From positions 1 to 35,997 of the forward strand of contig CADBXH010000021.1 in NCBI GenBank assembly GCA_902798605.1: a stretch of 35,997 nt of DNA, given 5' to 3'. The position numbers and the translations under genes were made by a program. Source of the DNA: an uncultured Ruminococcus sp. (GTDB taxonomy: Bacteria; Bacillota_A; Clostridia; Oscillospirales; Acutalibacteraceae). The notes beneath the pieces were generated by a model. That model made no database searches. It was given only the letters and a program-made list of their open reading frames with translations, and was not told where the DNA came from. Position 1 is the stretch's first letter. Every line of letters begins with the position of its first letter. Of this stretch, positions 23,125-29,326 are shown one piece after another.

Positions 23125-23316
23125 TCAGGGCTCAAGCTCCTTCTCAATCGCTTCAATGTCGTCGCTCTCTGCTTTACCGAACGGACAACATTCGGGCGCG
23201 TCGGGGAGTTCCTCGCCCTTGACGCAAGCAAAAATAGCCGCCTTGTGCAGATACGCGAATACAAGCGCGACGCCTGCCGCCAATCCGAGGATAAATCCGA
23301 TAAATCCTTTGCTCAT
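23125..23316 (-). CDS. Small single-pass membrane protein of unknown function
   Basis: 63 residues with AGGAGGTGA upstream of the ATG. A Gly/Ala-rich membrane helix at about 5-23 (FIGFILGLAAGVALVFAYLH) is followed by a Cys-containing, acidic tail (CVKGEE...ECCPFG...) ending in EKELEP. I do not recognise a family. It lies 33 nt downstream of a flavodoxin gene on the same strand and may be co-transcribed with it. Confidence 0.7.
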   Translation of the reverse strand: MSKGFIGFILGLAAGVALVFAYLHKAAIFACVKGEELPDAPECCPFGKAESDDIEAIEKELEP

Positions 23317-23349
23317 AATTTCACCTCCTGAAATAGCTTTATATAGATT

Positions 23350-23868
23350 TTAATTTAAAACTGCTTTTCTCGCCCAGGTCGAAACCTCTGTTTCGGAGCG
23401 CGGAGCGCTCCCGCCCTGGACTGCAAGGCTCTCGCCGATTTTAGCACCCTTGCAGGATTTTCTGATTGTCTTGGATACTCCGCCCAAGCCCGAGCCCTCG
23501 TGGGTGACTACAAAATGAACCGTCTTGCCGGTAAAATCAAGCCTTTCAAGCTGGCTGTAGACCGCCATGGGGTACACGCCCCACCAGTTCGGCGCAACAA
23601 TAAACACCGTGTCGTATTCCGAGATGTCGTCAAGGTACGCCTTTAGCTCCGGACGAGCTTTGTTGCTCTGCTCGGCCTTTGCCTCTTCGATGCAGGCGTT
23701 ATATTCCTCGCTGTAGGACTTAACGGTGTCGATTTCAAAAACATCCGCACCGATCGCGTCTCTGATGTATTCGGCGATCAGCTCCGCGTTGCCTCTTTCG
23801 AGCGAGCTGATATTGCCGTTGACGTAGTTTTGCCCGCGCCGTGAGTAATAAATCACTAAGCTCCTCAT
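23350..23868 (-). CDS. Flavodoxin family protein
   Basis: 172 residues from ATG 23868 (GGGGGC upstream); this start gives MRSLVIYYSRRGQNYVNG with the FMN-phosphate loop close to the N-terminus, while a longer in-frame form starts in non-coding sequence. Central motifs VFIVAPNWWGVYPMAV and a final FVVTHEGSGLGG fit the flavodoxin/NADPH:FMN reductase-like fold. Flavodoxins carry electrons in place of ferredoxin, often under low iron, but no DtxR-type palindrome is seen upstream. Confidence 0.85.
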   Translation of the reverse strand: MRSLVIYYSRRGQNYVNGNISSLERGNAELIAEYIRDAIGADVFEIDTVKSYSEEYNACIEEAKAEQSNKARPELKAYLDDISEYDTVFIVAPNWWGVYPMAVYSQLERLDFTGKTVHFVVTHEGSGLGGVSKTIRKSCKGAKIGESLAVQGGSAPRSETEVSTWARKAVLN

Positions 23869-23949
23869 AATATGCCCCCAAATCGTTATAGAACCATTAT
23901 AAAGAATTTTTTCGGATTTTACAATAGTATTTAACAAATTTAAAAATAA

Positions 23950-23976
23950 AAACGGCTCAAATGATTTGAACCGTTT
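23950..23976 (-). terminator. Terminator of the exporter/LicD operon
   Basis: AAACGG-c-TCAAA (23950-23961) pairs with TTTGA-a-CCGTTT (23965-23976), with a minus-strand T run following. Directly after the LicD-fusion gene. Confidence 0.78.
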
Positions 23977-23982
23977 AGAATA

Positions 23983-25830
23983 TCACAGTGAATCGTATTT
24001 TCCGATGTCGCAGAGCTTGATCTCGTGACAGCCGAGCCTCGTGCTCAGCGGAGCAAGTTCCATATAATCGCCGTAAAGGAACTTCAAATACTCATCGTAA
24101 CGTTTGGGTACAGGCATTGATTCGCCCTCAAAGTCAACGCGCATCTCATCTTGCAGCAGCTCGATCGGGAAGCTTCCGTTGTAGACGTTCCTGCCCATTC
24201 CGTCGTACAGGTATTTGGCGTTCTTTTTGTTTTTGAAAAAGCTGATCGTGTGGTTCATCAGCCACAGGCTGAACCTGATCGGGAATATCTTTACGCAGAA
24301 GTTCGTAACGGCGGTCTGTATCCTGCTGCCGTTGGATGTCTTGCGTTTGTTCCACTTGTTGAGCACCAGCGCGCGGGTGAATACGGTCATAGCCAGGTGC
24401 AGTTTTTGACCGAGCGCGGAGTTTGCGGTTTTGTCGTGGCAAAAGATATCGAGCGCGATACCGATGTTGATCGCGTTGTGCGATTTTGCGAATTCGGTGG
24501 CAAATACCGTATTGTCTACTCTGATTTTCGCGAACTCATAAAAGTTGTTTTTGTCGGTTTTGTTGGAGTGGAAGCTGAGGAAGGGCGGCAGCTCGCTTGG
24601 GGCGATCTCGCAGAATTTATCGTAGTCCTCCCTGAGCATCATAATGTCGGAATCATCATCCCACGGGATAAAGCCCTTGTGCCTTATCGCGCCGAGCAGT
24701 GTTCCGCCGCCCAAAAAGTAGCGGATATTGTGCTTTTTGCAGATTCGGTCTACCTCCATCAGCCCGGCAAGCTGTATCTTCTGAATAGCGTCGAGCCGTC
24801 CGTCGTGGGTGTTGGGCAGGCTCGCGCCTTTAGCGTCGTCCATATAGCTCATAACGCAGAGCTCAAGCGCGGTCTCGAGCTTCAGCTGCGGCGCGCAGCC
24901 GTTGTTTTCTATCTTGCTGCCGAGTATCGCGCAGGCGTTGAGCTCATCCTTTTTGCCGAGGGTGAGCTTTGCCGTTTTGGGATAAATATCGTGCAAAACA
25001 GCGCTGAGCATTCCCGTCGAAACCGTGGAATTTATGCCTGTTACGTTGTATACCTCGTCGCTTTTCAGCGTTGTCATTGAGTAGATCATCGCCCTGAACA
25101 CGTCCGAAATATAGACGAATGAATACTTTCTGTCAGAGTTGAACAGCGTGTATTCCGAGCCCTGAGCGACCGATTTGAATAAAGATTCAAACGGAGTTTT
25201 GAGCCCCGTGTACGCACCGAGAACAATGCCCGTTCTGAGCGTTGTTAGCTCAAATCCGCCTGCCTTTTTTTCGCAGTTGAGGTAGGCCTCGATCGAGCGC
25301 AAAAGCTGAGCCTCAAAGCAATTTTCGTCTGTGTTGTTTAGGTGTGCATACTCGTTTTCGGCGTAGACCCTGCCGTGCTCAGCACTGCCGTAGACCCTGC
25401 TGTCGCTGAGCGCGACAAACCTCGCTTTGCTGTACTTTGCGATCCTGCAAAGCTCCTTTAAGGCAGTCAGCTCGGTCTTTAAGTCCTCGCCAAAGCTTGT
25501 GACTGATTCGCCGCACATACCTGTGTAGATGACGTGATCGGCTTTTCTAATTTCTGATAAAGAATTATAATCAACAAAATCGAAGTCGCCTCTGAGGGCT
25601 AATTCCGCGGAGAGCGGTTTGATCCCGCTGTTGTCGATGTCCGAAAAAATAACCCTGTTGTTCAGAGCTTTGGCGTCGTTCTGATACAAAAGGGCATAGC
25701 AAAGACAGCGGGCAATTGAATGTCCGCTGATCAGTATAGTTTTATTTTTGAGCTTTAACAGCTCATCTTTTTCAACCTGGGGAAGAGCCGCCCAGTCAGC
25801 TTCAAATTCGTTAAGCTTATTTTTGATCAT
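23983..25830 (-). CDS. Fusion of an epimerase-like (SDR) domain and a LicD phosphotransferase domain
   Basis: 615 residues. Residues ~28-330 resemble an extended SDR (nucleotide-sugar epimerase/dehydratase): ILISGHSIARCL takes the place of the TGxxGxxG dinucleotide loop, VALSDSRVYGS the Ser strand, and CFEAQLL (171-177) the YxxxK motif, so the catalytic Tyr and Lys are replaced by Phe and Leu. Residues ~340-615 are a LicD domain with GGGTLLGAIRHKG (374-386) and the metal-binding PWDDDSDI (389-396) intact. LicD proteins transfer phosphocholine or similar groups to cell-surface polymers. The start overlaps the ABC ATPase stop by 4 nt. Probably decorates the exported glycan; the SDR half may have lost catalysis. 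Confidence 0.85.
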   Translation of the reverse strand: MIKNKLNEFEADWAALPQVEKDELLKLKNKTILISGHSIARCLCYALLYQNDAKALNNRVIFSDIDNSGIKPLSAELALRGDFDFVDYNSLSEIRKADHVIYTGMCGESVTSFGEDLKTELTALKELCRIAKYSKARFVALSDSRVYGSAEHGRVYAENEYAHLNNTDENCFEAQLLRSIEAYLNCEKKAGGFELTTLRTGIVLGAYTGLKTPFESLFKSVAQGSEYTLFNSDRKYSFVYISDVFRAMIYSMTTLKSDEVYNVTGINSTVSTGMLSAVLHDIYPKTAKLTLGKKDELNACAILGSKIENNGCAPQLKLETALELCVMSYMDDAKGASLPNTHDGRLDAIQKIQLAGLMEVDRICKKHNIRYFLGGGTLLGAIRHKGFIPWDDDSDIMMLREDYDKFCEIAPSELPPFLSFHSNKTDKNNFYEFAKIRVDNTVFATEFAKSHNAINIGIALDIFCHDKTANSALGQKLHLAMTVFTRALVLNKWNKRKTSNGSRIQTAVTNFCVKIFPIRFSLWLMNHTISFFKNKKNAKYLYDGMGRNVYNGSFPIELLQDEMRVDFEGESMPVPKRYDEYLKFLYGDYMELAPLSTRLGCHEIKLCDIGKYDSL

Positions 25831-26576
25831 TTTTTCTTTTGATTCTTAACGCTTTCCTTGTAATCGTTGTAGACCTTTAGGGTGTCCTCGGTGTTGCCGT
25901 CATAGATAACGGTACCTTTTCTCAGGTAGATCGAACGCGGGCAGATTTCGCGCACGGAATCGGCGCTGTGGCTAACATATAATACCGTAGTGCCGTTGCT
26001 CATAATCTCCTTGATTTTATCCTTACATTTGCGCTTGAAGCTGGCGTCACCAACGGCGAGAGCCTCATCGACAACGAGCACATCAGGCTCGATATTTACG
26101 TTGATCGCAAAGCCAAGACGCATTTTCATACCGCTCGAGTATGTTCTTACGGGCTGGTCAATGTAGTCGCCGAGCTGTGCGAATTCAATGATATTTTCTT
26201 CGATTTCCTTAATATAATTATCCTCAAGCCCAAGGATATAGCCCTTCAGGTAAATGTTCTCTCTGCCTGTCATTTCAAGCGAAAAGCCCGCTGTGAGCTC
26301 GAGCAGAGCGGCAACCTTGCCGTCTACTATAATATCGCCCTCGTCGGGAAATGCAACGCCCGTTATCATCTTGAGCAGAGTCGATTTACCCGCGCCGTTG
26401 TCGCCTACGATACCCACGGATTCACCGCGGTAGATCTGAAAAGAAACATCGTTGAGCGCGCGGTTTGTTTTTGGGTTTTTGGGCTTGATAAACAACGCCT
26501 TAAAACGCGCCTGGTCGTTTTTATAAAGAATATATGTTTTGCTGACATTCTTAAAGGTAATGATCGGTTCAGACAT
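25827..26576 (-). CDS. Polysaccharide/teichoic acid export ABC ATPase (TagH/Wzt-like)
   Basis: 249 residues. Walker [14 protein letters not shown], signature TYSSGMKMRLGFAI (the SSGM variant typical of polysaccharide exporters), Walker B VLVVDEALAVGD, and VLYVSHSADSV with the switch His. Leading EPIITFKNVSKTY and YKNDQARFKALF match the TagH/RfbB class. No C-terminal carbohydrate-binding domain, so recognition is probably by the transporter or the lipid carrier. 12 nt after the permease gene; 4-nt overlap with the LicD fusion. Confidence 0.93.
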   Translation of the reverse strand: MSEPIITFKNVSKTYILYKNDQARFKALFIKPKNPKTNRALNDVSFQIYRGESVGIVGDNGAGKSTLLKMITGVAFPDEGDIIVDGKVAALLELTAGFSLEMTGRENIYLKGYILGLEDNYIKEIEENIIEFAQLGDYIDQPVRTYSSGMKMRLGFAINVNIEPDVLVVDEALAVGDASFKRKCKDKIKEIMSNGTTVLYVSHSADSVREICPRSIYLRKGTVIYDGNTEDTLKVYNDYKESVKNQKKK

Positions 26577-26588
26577 ATTATTACCTCC

Positions 26589-27416
26589 TTAAAGTACGTC
26601 GGGAAGCTTTTTCCTGAGCCTGTTGTAATTGAATATACCAAGGAAAAATACGATCGCGAACTCTACAATGAAAATAGCAAATTCTGTTTTATAATAGAAG
26701 AACGGACGGTGATACAAGAAGCAGTTCCTGTAGCCGTTTGCAAAAAAGTTGATTGGATTGAGCAACATAGCGTATTTGAGGATTCCGGTAAAGCTGTAGC
26801 TGTCGTACATAATACCTGATAGCCAGAATACGCCCGACATTATCGAAACAATAAGGCTTTCAAAGTCTTTACTGAACGCCGACATCGGAGCAGTTGACCA
26901 AGAAAGCGCCAAAAAGAACATAAACATCAACGGACAATAAAAGAGGAATTGCAGGTTGTACCACGAGGGACCTATGCGGAACAGCACGTATATGTACATA
27001 ATTACTACGAGAAAGATATGTACAAACAGCCTTGATAATCCGGTATAGGTCAAAATAGTTGATACAGGGAATTTGACCTTAGTAATAAACTGTCGGTTGT
27101 TTCTGAGAGTTTTTGCGCCCTGAACGATCTGATCCTGAATAAAGAACCACGGAACGATACCGATAAACATAAAGGTAAAGAAATCAATCGAAAACGCCTC
27201 GTGATTCATACCGTTCAGGTGTATCTTGACCGCCTTTAACGCTTTGATACCGACAGAAAATGCAAACCAGTAAACAAAGATAGTAAACGCAGGCTTAACT
27301 ACCGACCAAAGCGGACCGATAACCGCACCCTTGTAGGTTTTGATGAGCTCGTTTTTAGCCAGCAGGAATATTTGCTTGCCAAACCCCTTGTGCTCTTTTA
27401 GTATTGACGTAAACAA
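26589..27416 (-). CDS. ABC-2 polysaccharide exporter permease (TagG/Wzm-like)
   Basis: 275 residues; the frame opens with TTG at 27416 after a TGA, with AGGACGGTG as a weak binding site; no in-frame ATG lies near, so TTG is the best start. N-terminal LLAKNELIKTYKGAVIGPLWSVVKPAF is the typical cytoplasmic stretch of ABC-2 exporters, followed by about six helices and LLNPINFFANGYRN near the end. Forms the channel for the ATPase encoded next. First gene of the operon. Confidence 0.9.
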   Translation of the reverse strand: MFTSILKEHKGFGKQIFLLAKNELIKTYKGAVIGPLWSVVKPAFTIFVYWFAFSVGIKALKAVKIHLNGMNHEAFSIDFFTFMFIGIVPWFFIQDQIVQGAKTLRNNRQFITKVKFPVSTILTYTGLSRLFVHIFLVVIMYIYVLFRIGPSWYNLQFLFYCPLMFMFFLALSWSTAPMSAFSKDFESLIVSIMSGVFWLSGIMYDSYSFTGILKYAMLLNPINFFANGYRNCFLYHRPFFYYKTEFAIFIVEFAIVFFLGIFNYNRLRKKLPDVL

Positions 27417-27503
27417 AATAACACCGTCCTGTCTTTTTCATAGATTCTTTCATAGGTATTCTTAATTTCGCATACCAATCCATAATATTCCATTCTATAA
27501 TAT

Positions 27504-27531
27504 ATTATAAAGCATTGTACGGATTTGTCAA
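27504..27531 (-). promoter_or_regulatory. Promoter of the polysaccharide exporter operon
   Basis: Minus strand TTGACA (27531-27526), 16-bp spacer, TATAAT (27509-27504). It is back to back with the rpsF promoter, 57 bp away. Confidence 0.82.
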
Positions 27532-27587
27532 TGCGTTGTATTGCCAATTATATAGCGGTAAAGGCGACTAAAATTGTGAAAAAATGG

Positions 27588-27615
27588 TTGACAAGCATAG
27601 TTTTTATGTTATAAT
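27588..27615 (+). promoter_or_regulatory. Promoter of rpsF-ssb-rpsR
   Basis: TTGACA (27588-27593), 16-bp spacer, TATAAT (27610-27615). Transcript start near 27622, giving an ~83-nt leader. Confidence 0.85.
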
Positions 27616-27627
27616 GTATCTGTTGCA

Positions 27628-27677
27628 TTGGGCGAAGGACGCCCAAAATGCGGCAAATCCTTGCGGAGAGATCCGCC
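27628..27677 (+). promoter_or_regulatory. Structured leader of rpsF, candidate S6:S18 autoregulatory site
   Basis: TTGGGCG (27628-27634) pairs with CGCCCAA (27640-27646), and a second imperfect hairpin runs from GCGG (27650) to CCGC (27673-27676). Autoregulatory S6:S18 binding leaders precede rpsF operons in many bacteria; I have not matched the exact motif. Confidence 0.45.
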
Positions 27678-27704
27678 ATAATGTCCAGAAGGAGGTGCAA
27701 AGTG

Positions 27705-27947
27705 ATGGCAGTTACAGCTAATTACGAGACCGTAATGATTCTCTCAATGAAGAACGGTGAGGAAACAAACCAGGCTCTTATCGAAAGATTCAAGAACCTC
27801 ATTGAGGAACGTGCCACTTTGAAAAACGTTGACGAGTGGGGCAAGAGAAAGCTTGCTTACCTTATCAACAAGGAAAGTGAAGGCTATTACGTTCTCTTTG
27901 ATTTTGAAATGTGTATTGTAGGAAGAAATCTTCCGAATTACGAATGA
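27705..27947 (+). CDS. rpsF: Ribosomal protein S6 (bS6), shortened C-terminus
   Basis: 80 residues from ATG 27705 with AAGGAGGTG upstream; an in-frame ATG at 27648 lies in the leader. [45 protein letters not shown] is textbook S6, a 30S subunit protein that pairs with S18. After FDFE the usual ~25-30 residues (second helix and last strand) are replaced by only 12, [12 protein letters not shown]. Families normally reach 92-100 residues. This fits an internal deletion in which the last strand may partly survive (CIVGRN), or a frameshift; no other frame restores a normal end. Followed by ssb 15 nt later. Confidence 0.9.
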   Translation: MAVTANYETVMILSMKNGEETNQALIERFKNLIEERATLKNVDEWGKRKLAYLINKESEGYYVLFDFEMCIVGRNLPNYE

Positions 27948-27962
27948 CGAAAGGAAAAAGTT

Positions 27963-28463
27963 ATGTTAAATCGTGTAGTATTAATGGGTCGTCTGGTATC
28001 GGATCCCGAGCTCAAAACAACAAATTCAGGCATCAGCGTTACAAGTATCAGGATCGCCGTAGAGCGCAATTACGTAAGGAACGGTGAAGAGCGCAAGGCG
28101 GATTTTATTGATGTTGTATGCTGGAGACAGACCGCGGAATTTGTTTGCCGTTATTTCGGCAAGGGTTCGTTGATTGCGGTTGACGGTCAGTTGCAGAGCA
28201 GAACCTATCAGACAAGAGACGGCGCTAACCGTACTGTTGTAGAGGTAGTTGCCGACAACGTATCGTTTACAGGCGAGAAAAGAGATTATTCCGGCGGCGG
28301 TTATAACAACCAGTCATACGGAAATCAGTATTCTCAGCCCCAGCAGCCTCAGCAGACCCAGCAGTATCAGGAGCCTGCGCCCCAGCCGGCACAGCCCTCA
28401 TACCAGAGCGGAACAAACGCCGATTTTCAGGATATGCCGCTCGACGATGATTTACCATTCTAA
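27963..28463 (+). CDS. ssb: Single-stranded DNA-binding protein
   Basis: 166 residues with AAAGGAAAAAG upstream. OB-fold N-terminal ~105 residues (MLNRVVLMGRLVSDPELK, FIDVVCWRQTAEF), a Gln/Pro-rich disordered linker and the conserved acidic tip DDDLPF that docks replication proteins. Sits between rpsF and rpsR as in most Firmicutes. Confidence 0.97.
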   Translation: MLNRVVLMGRLVSDPELKTTNSGISVTSIRIAVERNYVRNGEERKADFIDVVCWRQTAEFVCRYFGKGSLIAVDGQLQSRTYQTRDGANRTVVEVVADNVSFTGEKRDYSGGGYNNQSYGNQYSQPQQPQQTQQYQEPAPQPAQPSYQSGTNADFQDMPLDDDLPF

Positions 28464-28511
28464 TTAAAAATTAACTGAATTTAAATAATTCTCACGAAAG
28501 GAGAACCCAAG

Positions 28512-28748
28512 ATGGCTGACAGACCTAACAGAGGCAGAAAAGGCCGCAAGAAAGTTTGCGCTTTCTGTGTTGATAAGGTAGAGCATATCGACTACAAGGA
28601 TGTAAACCGCATCCGCCGTTACCTGTCCGAGAGAGGAAAGATCCTTCCCCGCCGTGTAACAGGCACCTGCGCAAGACATCAGCGTGACCTCACAACTTCG
28701 ATCAAGCGTGCGCGTCACCTCGCGCTGCTCCCTTATTCGGCAGACTAA
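28512..28748 (+). CDS. rpsR: Ribosomal protein S18 (bS18)
   Basis: 78 residues, GAAAGGAG upstream of the [42 protein letters not shown] and [26 protein letters not shown] identify S18. CAFC plus the later Cys/His in GTCARH could form the Zn site of the C+ paralogue. Binds next to S6 on the 30S platform. Last gene of the operon. Confidence 0.97.
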   Translation: MADRPNRGRKGRKKVCAFCVDKVEHIDYKDVNRIRRYLSERGKILPRRVTGTCARHQRDLTTSIKRARHLALLPYSAD

Positions 28749-28764
28749 TAAAATATGTTTTATC

Positions 28765-28797
28765 AAACCGCTTTGCTTATGCAGGGCGGTTTTTTGT
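28765..28797 (+). terminator. Terminator of rpsF-ssb-rpsR
   Basis: AAACCGCTTTGC (28765-28776) pairs with 28781-28792 (two G-U pairs), followed by TTTTTT-type run. Confidence 0.82.
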
Positions 28798-28803
28798 CGT
28801 GGA

Positions 28804-28898
28804 ATTTAAAGCCTCCCCCGTCACTTGTTACGGGGGAGGTGCCGCCAACGGCGGCGGAGGGGGCTGCGTTTCCGGTAGCGCGAGGTTTCCGTAACATT
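28804..28898. repeat. Dispersed palindromic repeat, copy A
   Basis: Starts TTTAAAGCCTCCCC; hairpin CCTCCCCCGT (28812-28821), loop CACTTGTT, ACGGGGGAGG (28830-28839); second hairpin GCCGCC-aac-GGCGGC (28841-28855); then GGAGGGG and TTTCCGGTAGCGCGAG. Copy B at 31864 keeps the loop and flanks while the stem bases covary. Confidence 0.8.
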
Positions 28899-28940
28899 TA
28901 AAATCTCAGTCACTTGCGGAAAAGTCTTTAAACAGCCTCT

Positions 28941-28998
28941 TGACAAATACCCTGCGGGGGTATATAATAAACCCATACAAATACCTATAGGGGGTATA
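28941..28998 (+). promoter_or_regulatory. csoR-copA promoter with two CsoR-type operators
   Basis: TTGACA (28941-28946), 17-bp spacer, TATAAT (28964-28969). GC-centred palindromes of CsoR type: ATACCC-tgc-GGGGGTAT (28948-28964), inside the spacer, and ATACC-tata-GGGGGTAT (28982-28998), 34 bp downstream, which contains the ribosome binding site GGGGG of csoR. Cu-free CsoR would block both promoter and initial transcript. Confidence 0.88.
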
Positions 28999-29001
28999 TT
29001 T

Positions 29002-29322
29002 ATGGCTGATAATAAAAAAATTGAAACCGAGGTCTGCGCCTGTCATAAGACCAAAAAGCGCGATGAGGCGGAGTACAAAAAGCTCATTAACCGCCTCAAC
29101 CGCATCGAGGGACAGATCCGCGGCATAAAGCGTATGGTTGAAAACGACGCCTATTGTCCCGATATCCTTGTTCAGGCAGCCGCCGCGAACGCCGCGCTCA
29201 ATGCCTTTAACAAAGAACTGCTCTCAAATCATATTCACACCTGCGTTGCAAATGATATAAGAGAGGGCAAGGACGAAACTATCGACGAGCTTATGGACAC
29301 TCTGCAAAAGCTGATGAGGTGA
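29002..29322 (+). CDS. csoR: Copper-sensing transcriptional repressor CsoR
   Basis: 106 residues. Helical-bundle family: RLNRIEGQIRGIKRMVENDAYC, then ILVQAAAANAALNAF. Cu(I) ligands are present as Cys 52, His 77 and Cys 81 (HIHTC), the C-H-C set that separates copper CsoR from FrmR or RcnR. N-terminus has extra CACHK. Copper binding releases it from DNA; the two operators in front of the gene imply autoregulation together with copA, which starts 4 nt after the stop. Confidence 0.93.
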   Translation: MADNKKIETEVCACHKTKKRDEAEYKKLINRLNRIEGQIRGIKRMVENDAYCPDILVQAAAANAALNAFNKELLSNHIHTCVANDIREGKDETIDELMDTLQKLMR

Positions 29323-29326
29323 GTTT

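Noticed and set aside
24151..25080. 309-codon open frame on the plus strand
   Set aside because: Antisense to the LicD fusion; no recognisable motif and no ribosome binding site.
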